Below are positions 1-8,854 of a DNA stretch of 64,000 nt, in pieces. The stretch lies in contig NZ_MKSQ01000026.1 of assembly GCF_001898115.1 (NCBI RefSeq), positions 124,001 to 188,000 of the forward strand, written 5' to 3'. Origin of the DNA: Allobosea sp. 67-29 (GTDB lineage: Bacteria; Pseudomonadota; Alphaproteobacteria; Rhizobiales; Beijerinckiaceae). The stretch's first letter is position 1; the number at the start of each line of letters is the position of its first letter. The notes beneath the pieces were generated by a model that did not search any database, had not been told where the DNA came from, and saw only the letters and a list, made by a program, of their open reading frames with translations. The position numbers and the translations under genes were made by a program.

Positions 1-1469
1 GCCTTGTAGATGATGTGCCTGAGGTCGTTGAGGCGGCCCGGATTCGCCTGCTTGCCCGACTGCAGCCAGGCCTCGCGCGACAGACCGCCCTTCCAGGCGC
101 GGGTCGTGAAGCCGAGCAGTTCGACCTTGACGCCGCAGCGCTCCAGCGTCCGGGCCAGGATGTCGGCGCAGGTCGCCGCGACCGTGATCGGCCGCCCGCG
201 CATCGAGCCGGAATTGTCGATCAGCAGCGTGACCACGGTGTCGCGGAAGTTGACGTCCGATTCCTGCCGGAACGAGAGCGGCTGGAACGGATCGAGGATG
301 ATGCGCGGCAGGCGGGCCGGATCGAGCGCGCCCTCCTCCAGGTCGAACTGCCAGGAGCGGTTCTGCTGCGCCATCAGGCGCCGCTGCAGCCGGTTCGCAA
401 GCCGCGCAACGACGCCCTGGAGATGCGCGAGCTGCTTGTCGAGATAGGCGCGCAGGCGGGTCAGCTCCTCGGCGTCGCAGAGCTCCTCGGCGGTGACCGT
501 CTCGTCGAACTTCGTCGTGTAGGCCTTGTAGTCGGTCGCCAGGCGGCCGTCGTTCTTGCCCTCGCGCGGGCGCGGGGCCTCGCCGGCCTCCTCGGATTCG
601 GAGTTCTCGTCCTCCTCCTCCCAGTCGCCGGCCGGGGCATCCGTCGACTCGGAGGCGCCCTCCTGCAGTTCCTCGGTCGCGTCCTCGCTGACCTCGACCT
701 CGGAGCGCTCGGAGCCGCTCTCCTGGTCGGATTCGCCTTCCTGCTGCTGCTGATCCTCGGAGGACTGGTCCTGATTGTCCTCGTCCTCGTCGGCGTCGTC
801 GCCTTGCGCCGTCTGGTCGGCCATGTCGAGCGCCGCCAGCATGTCGCGCACCGTGCGCGCGAAGCCGCGCTGGTCCTCGATCGTCTTCGACAGCCGGTCG
901 AGATCGTCGCCCGCCTTGGCCTCGATCTGCTCGCGCCAGAGATCCACGATCTTCTCGGCCGCCTTGGGCGGTTTCAGCCCGGTCAGCCGCTCGCGCACCA
1001 TCAGCGCCAGCGCGTCCTCGAGCGGCGCGTCGGCGCGATCGGTGATCTCCTCATAGCGGCCGCCGCGATGGTAGCGGTCCTCCAGCATCGCGGTGATGTT
1101 GCCGGCCGTGCCGGACATGCGTCGCGCCCCGATCGACTCGACCCGAGCCTGCTCGATGGCGTCGAAGACGGCGCGGGCGGCATCGCCCTCCGGCGCCGCA
1201 CGGCGATGGATCGCCGCGTCATGGCAGGCGAGGCGCAGCGCCATCGAATCGGCATGGCCGCGCAGGATCGCGACATCGCCGGCGGTGAGCTTGCGCGGCG
1301 GCTCGGGCAGCCGCGCCCGCTCGCCGACCAGCGAGGGCTTGTCGGCGGCGAAGACGATTTCCATCTCCGGCTTGCGTGCGATCGCCTTCATCGCGCCCGA
1401 AATCGCCCGCTTCAGCGGCTCGGCCGGGGCTTCCTTCGGCGTTCCGGGCTTGCGGTTCGAGATGCTCAT
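1..1469 (-). CDS. cobT: Cobaltochelatase subunit CobT (C-terminus cut by window edge)
   Basis: CobT forms, with the AAA+ protein CobS, the ATPase half of the aerobic CobNST chelatase that inserts cobalt into hydrogenobyrinic acid a,c-diamide. I translated the minus strand from the ATG at 1467-1469. The frame stays open to base 1 (about 489 codons), so the last 100-odd residues of a roughly 600-residue protein are missing. After the N-terminal chelatase region comes a long Glu/Asp/Ser/Gln-rich linker (about 560-830 on the DNA). A von Willebrand type A domain follows, with the MIDAS motif LLIDNSGSMRGRP near 185-225. The start overlaps the stop of the upstream acetyltransferase gene (ATGA). Long plus-strand ORFs here are shadows. 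Confidence 0.95.
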   Translation of the reverse strand, partial: MSISNRKPGTPKEAPAEPLKRAISGAMKAIARKPEMEIVFAADKPSLVGERARLPEPPRKLTAGDVAILRGHADSMALRLACHDAAIHRRAAPEGDAARAVFDAIEQARVESIGARRMSGTAGNITAMLEDRYHRGGRYEEITDRADAPLEDALALMVRERLTGLKPPKAAEKIVDLWREQIEAKAGDDLDRLSKTIEDQRGFARTVRDMLAALDMADQTAQGDDADEDEDNQDQSSEDQQQQEGESDQESGSERSEVEVSEDATEELQEGASESTDAPAGDWEEEDENSESEEAGEAPRPREGKNDGRLATDYKAYTTKFDETVTAEELCDAEELTRLRAYLDKQLAHLQGVVARLANRLQRRLMAQQNRSWQFDLEEGALDPARLPRIILDPFQPLSFRQESDVNFRDTVVTLLIDNSGSMRGRPITVAATCADILARTLERCGVKVELLGFTTRAWKGGLSREAWLQSGKQANPGRLNDLRHIIYK

Positions 1470-1882
1470 AGCGCCTTCGTGAAGTGATGCAGCGTTTGAC
1501 CGGCCACCGGATAATCCTCCATGCGGCCGCATTCGCGATAGCCGAGCTTGGGGTAGAAGCCCGGCGCCTGGATGCTCATCGTCGAAAGATAGACGCCGCG
1601 CGCGCCATAATCCTTCGCCTCCTGCTCCGCCTGGGCCAGCATCGCCGCCCCCATGCCGGTGCCGCGCTGGTTCCCGTCGATCCAGAACAGGTCGACATGA
1701 AGCCATTCCCACTTCAGTTCGCCAACCAGCCCGCCGAGAATCGCACCCTTGGCGTCGCGCAGGCTGATCGTCAGCGGCTTGCCGTTGCGCGGGCCGACCC
1801 GGTCCTGGTTATGGGCGCTGAGGCCCCGCAGCACCGCGGCGCGCGTCTCCTCCTGCTCGGGTTCGACCGTGATCGCGACCAT
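1466..1882 (-). CDS. GNAT family N-acetyltransferase
   Basis: A 138-residue protein with the GNAT fold, expected to move an acetyl group from acetyl-CoA to an unknown amine. The acetyl-CoA pyrophosphate-binding motif A is visible as NQRGTGMGAAML (residues 71-82). The later FYPKLGY (109-115) is the usual beta-strand/helix B signature of small GNATs. Its stop overlaps the cobT start by four bases, so the two are translationally coupled, although no link between acetylation and cobalt chelation is known to me. Substrate cannot be told from sequence. It could equally be a resistance-type or a protein acetyltransferase. Confidence 0.85.
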   Translation of the reverse strand: MVAITVEPEQEETRAAVLRGLSAHNQDRVGPRNGKPLTISLRDAKGAILGGLVGELKWEWLHVDLFWIDGNQRGTGMGAAMLAQAEQEAKDYGARGVYLSTMSIQAPGFYPKLGYRECGRMEDYPVAGQTLHHFTKAL

Positions 1883-1890
1883 CGCTCCCC

Positions 1891-2241
1891 CTAGCGCGAG
1901 CGCCCGTCGAACATCGTCGGCGAAAGCTCGGTCGGCTCGACCCCGGCGAGGCAGCGTACATTAACCGCGACCATCGGCGTGCCGTCGGGCCCGTTCGCCT
2001 TCGCGAAGGACTCGATGCCGCAGGTCTCGCAGAACAGGTGCTGGATCTTCTGCGTATGGAAGCGGTATTCGGTCAGCGCGTCCTCGCCCTTGGTCAGGGC
2101 GAAGGCGCTGGCCGGCGCGAAAGTCAGGATCGAGCCACGGCGCTGGCAATAGGAGCAGTTGCAGGTGAGCGTCCGCCCGAGATCGGTCTCGACCTCGTAG
2201 GCGACCCGCCCGCAGTGGCAGCTGCCCTGATACTGCGCCAT
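1891..2241 (-). CDS. GFA family (CENP-V/GFA zinc) protein
   Basis: A 116-residue member of the family named after glutathione-dependent formaldehyde-activating enzyme. The zinc ligands are all present: CHCG at residues 8-11, the C27/C29/C32 cluster (CNCSYC), and the CETC pair at 71-74. In the founding enzyme this fold helps formaldehyde react with glutathione, but most family members have no proven reaction, so only the fold is claimed. It sits nine bases upstream of the GNAT gene and downstream of cobS in the same minus-strand run. Confidence 0.88.
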   Translation of the reverse strand: MAQYQGSCHCGRVAYEVETDLGRTLTCNCSYCQRRGSILTFAPASAFALTKGEDALTEYRFHTQKIQHLFCETCGIESFAKANGPDGTPMVAVNVRCLAGVEPTELSPTMFDGRSR

Positions 2242-2257
2242 GGCTTGCGTCCTCTCG

Positions 2258-3241
2258 TTAGCTGAGCACCACGTTCGCGGCGCTTTCCGGCAGTTCCTTG
2301 CCGAAGGAGCGCTGGAAGAACTCGGCCACCAGCGTGCGCTCCATCTCGTCGCACTTGTTCAGGAAGGTGACGCGGAAGGCGAAGCCGATATCGCCGAAGA
2401 TCGCCGCGTTCTCCGCCCAGGTGATGACCGTGCGCGGGCTCATCACGGTCGAGAGATCGCCGTTCATGAAGGCGTTGCGGGTGAGATCGGCGACGCGGAC
2501 CATCTTGTTGACGATGTCCTTGCCCTCGGCGGTCTTCTGGTAGTGCTTCGACTTGGCGAGAACGATCGCGACTTCGTTGTCGTGAGGCAGATAGTTCAGC
2601 GTGGTGACGATCGACCAGCGGTCCATCTGGCCCTGGTTGATCTGCTGGGTGCCGTGATAGAGGCCCGACGTATCGCCGAGGCCGACCGTGTTCGCCGTAG
2701 CGAACAGCCGGAAGGCGGGGTGCGGGCGGATGACGCGCTTCTGGTCGAGCAGCGTGAGCTTGCCGGACTGCTCCAGCACGCGCTGGATCACGAACATCAC
2801 GTCCGGGCGGCCGGCATCGTATTCGTCGAAGACCAGCGCGATGTTGTTCTGCAGCGCCCAGGGCAGGATGCCGTCCTGGAACTCGGTGACCTGCTTGCCC
2901 TCCTTCAGCACGATCGCGTCCTTGCCGACGAGGTCGAGGCGCGAGACGTGGCTGTCGAGGTTGACGCGGACGCAGGGCCAGTTGAGGCGGGCCGCGACCT
3001 GCTCGATATGGGTCGACTTGCCGGTGCCGTGATAGCCCGAGATCATCACGCGCCGGTTATGCGCGAAGCCGGCGAGGATCGCGATGGTGGTATCGCGGTC
3101 GAAGCGGTAATCCGGGTCGAGATCCGGCACATGCGGATCGGCTGCGGAGAAGGCCGGCACCTCGAGATCCGTGTCGATCCCGAAAGTCTGGCGCACCGAC
3201 AGCTTCATGTCGGGCAGGCCGGGCGCAGTCGTCGTCGTCAT
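2258..3241 (-). CDS. cobS: Cobaltochelatase subunit CobS
   Basis: AAA+ ATPase of the aerobic cobalt chelatase, partner of CobT. Of several possible starts I chose the ATG at 3239-3241 because GGAG lies about nine bases upstream, it gives the family-typical 327 residues, and the longer frame adds an unlikely Pro-rich leader. The N-terminal CobS region (about 1-45) precedes a Walker A GYHGTGKS (69-76) and a Walker B IALVFDEYD (134-142). A sensor-type Asn lies in ATANTVGLGD. It heads the run cobS, GFA, GNAT, cobT. In many relatives cobS and cobT are adjacent, so the two inserted genes are a local feature. Confidence 0.96.
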   Translation of the reverse strand: MTTTTAPGLPDMKLSVRQTFGIDTDLEVPAFSAADPHVPDLDPDYRFDRDTTIAILAGFAHNRRVMISGYHGTGKSTHIEQVAARLNWPCVRVNLDSHVSRLDLVGKDAIVLKEGKQVTEFQDGILPWALQNNIALVFDEYDAGRPDVMFVIQRVLEQSGKLTLLDQKRVIRPHPAFRLFATANTVGLGDTSGLYHGTQQINQGQMDRWSIVTTLNYLPHDNEVAIVLAKSKHYQKTAEGKDIVNKMVRVADLTRNAFMNGDLSTVMSPRTVITWAENAAIFGDIGFAFRVTFLNKCDEMERTLVAEFFQRSFGKELPESAANVVLS

Positions 3242-3409
3242 CTTCTTGTCTCCGGGCGCAGGGCCGTGGCCGGCAATTGCCGGTTGCCCAGTGCCGACCG
3301 AGGAGGGAGGCGGATGCTTCCTCATTAGAGCGAAAGACCGGAAGCGGCAATTCGCAAAGCTGCACCCCGGCCCTCGCAAAGGGCATGCCGGCTCACGGTC
3401 CCGAAGGAA

Positions 3410-4555
3410 TCAACGCCGCTCGTCGAGCAGCCGTTTCACCACTGCGACAGCGCGTCCAGCATCGTCGGGACGCGGTCCACCAGCCGGCACCGCCCCTCCG
3501 ATTCGTGTTTCGATCGCGCGAACCAGCGCTTCCGCCGTCAGCGGTCGCAACCCCGAGAGACGCAGGCACAGCGCCAGCCCGGCCTGCTCCAGCGCCTCGG
3601 CCCGGACCGCCTGCTCCGTCTCCGCCCCTTCATCGAAGGGCACGACGATGGCCGGCCGCCGTGCCGCGACGAGGTCGAGCACGGTGTTGTAGCCGGCCTG
3701 GCTGATCGAGAGCGCGCAGCCGGCGAGCAACACCGGGAAATCGGGGCGCGCCCGCTCGACGACGACGCGGTCCGATGCCGCGCCAGCAAGGCACAGGAAG
3801 GCTTCCTCGGACACGCCGCGCCCGACGAGGACGCGCCAGCGCCAGCGCGCCGGCCCGAGCCGTGCAGCCCGCAGGGCAAGCGCGAACAGCGGCAGGGCGG
3901 CGGCGGAGCCGCCACCGGAAACGAGGATCTCGCCATGATCCGGCGCGGCCGTGAGCGCTGGCACATCGGCGAGATAGCCGGTGTAGCGCAGCTTGCCGGC
4001 GAGCGCGGCATCGACCGGCCAGGATCGTTCGAGCGGCAGGAAGCTCTCCTCGCCATGCACCAGCACCGCGTCGAACAGGCGTGCGAGGCGCTCCTGCGCT
4101 TCCACGATCCGCGCCGGCTTGGGCGTCACCAGCACGTCCCGCACCGACGACAGGACAAGGGCCCGCGGGTTGGCCGCCTTCGCGGCGGCGATCACCGCCA
4201 GGAATTCTTCGGCCAATTGCCGGCGGCCGAAGGGGAAATGCTCGGTGACGACGACATCCGGCCGCAGCCGCGTCGCCAGTTCCTGCAATGCCGCCGTGCG
4301 GGCTGCCATCCGCCCTGGCTCGACCGCCCTGCCTGCCTCGTCGACCAAAGTCCGGAAATCGACGCCTTCGGTCCTGACCGCTGGCAATTGCGCGAAGGCG
4401 AAAGGCTCCCCCTCCATCGGTCGCAGCTTCATGCCGCCACTGGCGAGCGTCACCGCGAGGCCACCTCGCGCCAATGCCCGCGCCAGATGCGCCGCCCGTA
4501 CCAGATGCCCGCTGCCGAGCAGATGCGTGACGACGATCAGCGCGGTGCCGCTCAT
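3410..4555 (-). CDS. MurG/GT28-like predicted glycosyltransferase
   Basis: A 381-residue protein with the two-Rossmann layout of GT-B enzymes. The N-terminal stretch VVTHLLGSGHLVRAAHLARAL is the Gly-rich acceptor loop seen in MurG-like and COG4671 proteins. The C-terminal half has ILVSGGGSA and then the donor-site pattern SISQAGYNTVLDLV, followed by PAIVVPF. Sugar and acceptor are unknown. Its ATG overlaps the stop of the next glycosyltransferase (4552-4555), and it is the last gene of a coupled trio with that enzyme and a methyltransferase-like protein, which suggests one pathway for a surface glycan or glycolipid. A similar protein lies at 19926-21206. Confidence 0.82.
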   Translation of the reverse strand: MSGTALIVVTHLLGSGHLVRAAHLARALARGGLAVTLASGGMKLRPMEGEPFAFAQLPAVRTEGVDFRTLVDEAGRAVEPGRMAARTAALQELATRLRPDVVVTEHFPFGRRQLAEEFLAVIAAAKAANPRALVLSSVRDVLVTPKPARIVEAQERLARLFDAVLVHGEESFLPLERSWPVDAALAGKLRYTGYLADVPALTAAPDHGEILVSGGGSAAALPLFALALRAARLGPARWRWRVLVGRGVSEEAFLCLAGAASDRVVVERARPDFPVLLAGCALSISQAGYNTVLDLVAARRPAIVVPFDEGAETEQAVRAEALEQAGLALCLRLSGLRPLTAEALVRAIETRIGGAVPAGGPRPDDAGRAVAVVKRLLDERR

Positions 4556-5802
4556 GCGCCCTCGCCTGCAGAAGCGCGCAACTTGGCAGCGATCCTGTCG
4601 AGCCCCGCCGAGGCCGAGAACGCATCCGTCAGCCGCAGGAAGGCGGCATCGGCCAGCGCCGTGCGTTGTTCCGGAGCACCCGCCAGTTCGGCCAGCGCGG
4701 CGGCGAGCGCCTCGACATCGCCCGGCGACACGAGCAGGCCCTCCACACCGTGTCGCACGAACTCGGGAATGCCGGCGAAATCGGTCGAGACGATCGCCAG
4801 CTTCTGGCTCGCGGCCTCCATCACAACGTTCGGCAGCCCGTCGCGGTCGCCGTCGCCCGCCTGTTTCGACGGCAGCACGAAGATGTCGGCTGCCTGCAAG
4901 GCGGCGATGACCTCATGCTGCGCCTTCGGCCCGGCCCAGGTGACCCGCTCGGCCAAGCCCAAGGCCGTTGCCTGGTCCTTCAGGGCCGGCAGCATCTCGC
5001 CGCCGCCGATATGGGTCAGGCGCCAGTTCAGCACGCAGGGCAGCCGCGCCAGAGCTCCAAGCAGATCGTCGAAGCCCTTCTTGGCGACCGCCCGGCCGAC
5101 CGTGACGAAGCGAACCGGCTCGGCGGGATCGGAACCGTCGCGCGCCGGCCGCGCCGCAGGCAGCGGAAACCGCGCGAGGTCGAGACCATGATAGAGGAGC
5201 GCGACCTTGTCCTCCCCCGCGGTCAGGCTCGCCAGCGCGCGGTGCCCGTCCTGCGTGCAGGTGACGCCCCAGGCGGCAGCAGCGATCTTCTCGCGCTTCT
5301 CCCAATCCGGCGTCGTCCAGATATCCTTGGCATGGGCCGAGAAAGACCAGCTCAAGCCTCGCAGCAGCGCGGCATAGCGGATCACCGAGGCCGGCGTGTG
5401 GAGGTAGTGCACATGCAGGTGCCGGATGCCGGCCGGCAATTCCCGCGCCATCACGCAGGCCTGGCCGAAACGGCGCCAGCGGTTGCGCGTCCGGTCGCGC
5501 GCGAGATCGCGCAGGAACGCCGGCAGCAATCGCCAGAGACCCGGCCGCCCTAGCGCGCCGAGCAGGCCACGCGCCACGCGGCCCGGCTCGTCGTGGAGAT
5601 ACTCCGGGAGATAGCGCACCGGCGCCGTGATCTGTCGGTGCATCAGGTGCCGGTCCGCATCGGTCGGGTGTCGCAGCGACCAGATCTCGAAGGCGAGCTG
5701 ACGCTGCTGCAGGCCGAGCAGCTCCTGAGCGATGAAGGTCTCCGACAGGCGCGGATAGCCCTTCATCGCAATGGCGATGCGTGGCGTGGCGGCAGATGTC
5801 AT
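4552..5802 (-). CDS. Glycosyltransferase family 4
   Basis: A 416-residue GT-B enzyme. The start chosen is the ATG at 5800-5802, which overlaps the previous stop as ATGA. The frame extends further upstream but only through the neighbouring gene. The N-terminus IAMKGYPRLSETFIAQEL is typical of GT4 enzymes acting on exopolysaccharide. FVTVGRAVAKKGFDDLL opens the donor domain, and the retaining-GT4 EX7E region appears as LPSKQAGDGDRDGLPNVVMEA. It probably adds a hexose to a lipid-linked or secreted glycan. The products of the genes on both sides should act on the same molecule, judging from the overlaps. Confidence 0.9.
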   Translation of the reverse strand: MTSAATPRIAIAMKGYPRLSETFIAQELLGLQQRQLAFEIWSLRHPTDADRHLMHRQITAPVRYLPEYLHDEPGRVARGLLGALGRPGLWRLLPAFLRDLARDRTRNRWRRFGQACVMARELPAGIRHLHVHYLHTPASVIRYAALLRGLSWSFSAHAKDIWTTPDWEKREKIAAAAWGVTCTQDGHRALASLTAGEDKVALLYHGLDLARFPLPAARPARDGSDPAEPVRFVTVGRAVAKKGFDDLLGALARLPCVLNWRLTHIGGGEMLPALKDQATALGLAERVTWAGPKAQHEVIAALQAADIFVLPSKQAGDGDRDGLPNVVMEAASQKLAIVSTDFAGIPEFVRHGVEGLLVSPGDVEALAAALAELAGAPEQRTALADAAFLRLTDAFSASAGLDRIAAKLRASAGEGA

Positions 5803-6479
5803 CGCCGGCCGATCAGCATGAAACGGGTGTAGTTCTTCGTCGGTCGCGCGCCGGCGAACCAGATCTCGGCCAATCCCGCCTGCGCGCGGAAGGCGTCGAG
5901 GGATGGCACGCAACTGCGATGATCGGGTTCGCGGTAATAGTCGTTCGACTGCAGCAGCAGCGGCAGCCCCGCCGGCAGGCTCGCAAGCCAGCCCGGCACG
6001 TCGTCGAGATGCTCGCAACTCGTGTTGATGATCAGCCCGGGCGCCGGGGACAAGGCGGCGAAGTCAAGTTCGGTCATGTCGGCAGTCATGGCTCGGAAAC
6101 GCCCGCTCGCGACATGGCGGTGGTTCAGCGTCTCCGCCACGGGCGCACAGGTCGGATCGACATCGAGGCTGACGAGACTCTCGATCTGCAGTCGTTCGTC
6201 TCCGAGCAGCAGCGCCCCGAGCACGCCGTACCAGGCTCCCAGCACCCAGACCGGTCCCTGCGGCCTCGGCAGGGTCTCGGCCAGTGCCTCGACCAGCCAT
6301 TTCTTGGAGGCGATCTGCTTGTGATTGCACGCGATCGAAAGGTCCGGCGGCGCGCCCCTGCCATAGAGCCGGGCGACATCCGCGACAATCGGGTTGCCGG
6401 AAAGCGCCGCCATGCCGCGCAGCAGGTCGTGAAAGGCCTCGACGGGCGGTTCTGGCGTCATGGTTCGTTCGGGAGGCAA
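5799..6479 (-). CDS. Class I SAM methyltransferase-like protein
   Basis: About 226 residues, first gene of a three-gene coupled set with two glycosyltransferases. A SAM-site-like Gly-rich strand-loop is seen as VWVLGAWYGVLGALLL, followed 20-odd residues later by an acidic strand end (LVSLDVDP). The later motifs TADMTEL and IINTSCEHLDD resemble methyltransferase motifs II-IV. The Gly-rich loop is not canonical, so catalysis is inferred only. The start could also be the ATG seven codons in. Possible role: methylation of the glycan made by the downstream enzymes. Confidence 0.65.
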   Translation of the reverse strand: MPPERTMTPEPPVEAFHDLLRGMAALSGNPIVADVARLYGRGAPPDLSIACNHKQIASKKWLVEALAETLPRPQGPVWVLGAWYGVLGALLLGDERLQIESLVSLDVDPTCAPVAETLNHRHVASGRFRAMTADMTELDFAALSPAPGLIINTSCEHLDDVPGWLASLPAGLPLLLQSNDYYREPDHRSCVPSLDAFRAQAGLAEIWFAGARPTKNYTRFMLIGRR

Positions 6480-6585
6480 TGGCTCGATGGGGAGCGCGGA
6501 CCATAGGGATGCTGCCGCGCAAAGGCCAGAGCCGGCCGCTCTCCACCGCCGGGCTCACCGCCCTATCGCCTCCTGAGGCAGGTCC

Positions 6586-8391
6586 TCAGGGCTGGGCCGG
6601 CTTGTCGTCCGGACCCGGGGCGGCGGGCACAGGGGCCGGATCGGCCCGGCCGCCGGGCGGGGCGACCGGTGCCGCCGCGGCTGGCGCGTCTGCGCCGCGC
6701 TTGCGCCGGGCGATCTCGGGCGCACTGGCGAAGCCGAAGGCGGCCAGCGGCACCTCGCGCCCCTTGATCGCGACCTTGAGCGCGGTCGTGCCGGGATAGG
6801 TGCGGGCGGCGGTGCGGATCGTGTCGTCCGAGACGACGACATCGGCGAGCACGCGCCGCGTCGCCGATTCGAGCTGGCTCGCGATCATCACGGTTTCACC
6901 GACCGTGATCTCGCGGCGGCCGAGATTGTCGTTCCCGACGGCGCCGATGATGGCATTGCCGGTATGGATGCCGATGCCGATCCTCAGCGGCAGCGGCAAC
7001 GCCGCGCCGAACTCGCGGTTCAGCGCCTCCACGGCGCGCACGATGTCCGCGGCTGCGGCAATCGCCGCCTGTGCGGCCCTGGCCGGCGTACCCTCGAGAC
7101 CGAAGACCGCCATGAAGCCATCCCCGTAGAACGCGTCGATGCGCCCCTCATGGGCGGTGATCGCCTGGCTCATCTCGTCGAAGAAGCGATTGAGCAGCCC
7201 GATCAGCTCTTGCGGCAGCTGCCGCTCGGACAGTGCCGAGAATGCCCTGAGATCGGCGACCATGACCGTGAGGTCGCGGCGGCCGAGCATCGCGTCGGGC
7301 TCGAGGCTTCTGCCCGGCGCCGCATTGAGGCGGGAGGCGAGCAGGATCTGCACCTGAAGGTCGTCGCGCGGCCGGATCTGGCAGGCCAGCCTGACCCGAT
7401 CCGGGGCGGCGATGCGCCTGAGCAGCCTGGCTTCGTTCGCTCCCGGCGCCGGCAGGGAGTCCGCGCCGTCGATCACCAGAACCCGGCAGGTGGCACAGCG
7501 CGCCCGCCCGCCGCAGAGCGCGGCATGAGGGATGCCGAACCGCCGGAACATCTCGAGCACGGTCGGCCCCGGCGCCAGCCGGCGGGTGCCGTGGCCGACG
7601 AAGCGCATCGTGATCTGCCCGGTCGTGCGGACGCGGATCTCGCGCGCGGCGACGAAGATCATGAAGCAGCCGACCAGGCCGTAGAAGACCGCCTTCGCCG
7701 ACGTCACGTTGAAGGCGACCATGTCCCGCTGGGCCCGGGTGACGAGTTCGGGCGGCAGTCCCATCAGCTGCGCCTCGCGGGCTCCGACGAAGAAGCCGAT
7801 CAGTGCCAGCAGCGGCACCAGGATCGCGCCAAGCAGGAACACGTCCCGCCAATGGCGGTAGCTCTCCCGCGAGCGCAGCAGGAAATGGATGCCGATCATG
7901 CCGTGCGCCCAGACCAGCAGCAGCAGCAGCGACTGGGTCAGCATCGAATAGGGCCACAGCCGCCGCAGCACGGAGTGATAGCTCTCGTCGACGTGGAAAT
8001 AAGCGCCCATCACCCGGGTGTTGATGATGTGGTCGACCAGCAGCAGCGGAATCGCGAGACCGAGCGCGATCTGCAGCATCTCGCGGGCCGGCATCTTGAA
8101 GGTGCGGCGTTCGGCGACCCGCAGCAGGGCAAAGAACGGATGGACCACGAGGGAGCCGTAGAGCGCCACCGTGCCGACCCAGCTATGCCAGAACCAGTAG
8201 CGCCAGTTCTGGACCGCCTCCATCGCCTGGACGCCGAAGATTCCGACGGCGTGGTTGAGGAAATGCGAGGTCGCGAAGGCGAGCAGGACGAGTCCCGAGG
8301 CCAGGCGGATATCCCGGCTCCAGGACGAGACATGCTGCATGCCGGCGCCCATGGCGCCTCCACGGGCACCGGCATTCTGTGGCAGGCTCAT
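6586..8391 (-). CDS. Membrane cytochrome b-like / [2Fe-2S] ferredoxin / class III cyclase fusion
   Basis: A 601-residue fusion. Residues 25-250 carry about six hydrophobic segments with membrane-placed His residues (H43, H47, H84, H121, H163, H169), which could bind heme as in succinate-dehydrogenase-type anchors. Residues 255-355 form a plant-type ferredoxin domain with C293, C299, C302 and C337. Residues 373-555 form a class III adenylate/guanylate cyclase domain with both metal Asp residues (D380, D424). However, the usual purine-selecting Lys is A420, and the transition-state Asn and Arg are replaced by M502 and Q506, so normal cAMP synthesis is doubtful. The tail is Pro/Ala-rich and disordered. 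It is the last gene of the ABC-like/CNB operon. The ATG at 8389-8391 was chosen because it lies just after the preceding stop. Confidence 0.85.
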   Translation of the reverse strand: MSLPQNAGARGGAMGAGMQHVSSWSRDIRLASGLVLLAFATSHFLNHAVGIFGVQAMEAVQNWRYWFWHSWVGTVALYGSLVVHPFFALLRVAERRTFKMPAREMLQIALGLAIPLLLVDHIINTRVMGAYFHVDESYHSVLRRLWPYSMLTQSLLLLLVWAHGMIGIHFLLRSRESYRHWRDVFLLGAILVPLLALIGFFVGAREAQLMGLPPELVTRAQRDMVAFNVTSAKAVFYGLVGCFMIFVAAREIRVRTTGQITMRFVGHGTRRLAPGPTVLEMFRRFGIPHAALCGGRARCATCRVLVIDGADSLPAPGANEARLLRRIAAPDRVRLACQIRPRDDLQVQILLASRLNAAPGRSLEPDAMLGRRDLTVMVADLRAFSALSERQLPQELIGLLNRFFDEMSQAITAHEGRIDAFYGDGFMAVFGLEGTPARAAQAAIAAAADIVRAVEALNREFGAALPLPLRIGIGIHTGNAIIGAVGNDNLGRREITVGETVMIASQLESATRRVLADVVVSDDTIRTAARTYPGTTALKVAIKGREVPLAAFGFASAPEIARRKRGADAPAAAAPVAPPGGRADPAPVPAAPGPDDKPAQP

Positions 8392-8407
8392 GGCTGGACC
8401 CGTTCCC

Positions 8408-8854
8408 TCAAGCCGGTTCGCCGGCCAGCAGCGCGTTGGCGAGGCGGGCGACCCGATCCGCAAGGTCGCGGCTGACCGCAAGGCTGAATTCCGGCACCGT
8501 CTGCAGCAGCTCGAAGAACAGGTCTTTCGGAATCCGCAGGGCCAGCACGTCGGTGCCGGCCGACACCTTGCCGAGGAACTGCTTGCCGCTCAGCAGCGAA
8601 ACGTCGCCGATGATGCTGCCGGCCTCCTTCTGGAAGCGGCGGCCGCCACCGTCGTCGCGCTGCTGCGCGAACTCCACGTCCCCCTGCAGGATGACATAGA
8701 CTCCGTCGAGCCGCGCCGGGTCGCTGACGATGACGGAGCCGGCGGGAAAGCGCAGCCTTTCCCCCATCAGCGCGACGAGCTTGAGGCGCGAGGACGGCAG
8801 CTCGCGGAACAGCGGCAGCTCGCGCAAGCAGGCGATATCGGTTTCGAGCGTCAT
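8408..8854 (-). CDS. Stand-alone cyclic nucleotide-binding (CRP-type) domain protein
   Basis: A 148-residue protein made of one CNB beta-roll plus a C-terminal helix, with no HTH or catalytic domain. The N-terminal LRELPLFRELPSSRLKLVA and the VILQGDVEF strand are typical of the family. The phosphate-binding cassette at 83-97 reads GDVSLLSGKQFLGKV. The normal Glu is Asp, and the Arg that grips the cyclic phosphate is absent, so ligand binding may be lost or altered. Its ATG overlaps the stop of the ABC-like gene (8851-8854), and the cyclase-like gene follows 16 bases later, which makes it a likely adaptor between the two membrane proteins. Confidence 0.85.
   Translation of the reverse strand: MTLETDIACLRELPLFRELPSSRLKLVALMGERLRFPAGSVIVSDPARLDGVYVILQGDVEFAQQRDDGGGRRFQKEAGSIIGDVSLLSGKQFLGKVSAGTDVLALRIPKDLFFELLQTVPEFSLAVSRDLADRVARLANALLAGEPA

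Noticed and set aside
15..1487. 490-codon plus-strand open frame over cobT
   Set aside because: The minus strand here encodes CobT with clear motifs. The plus frame is Arg/Leu/Ala-rich noise of the kind produced opposite high-GC genes.
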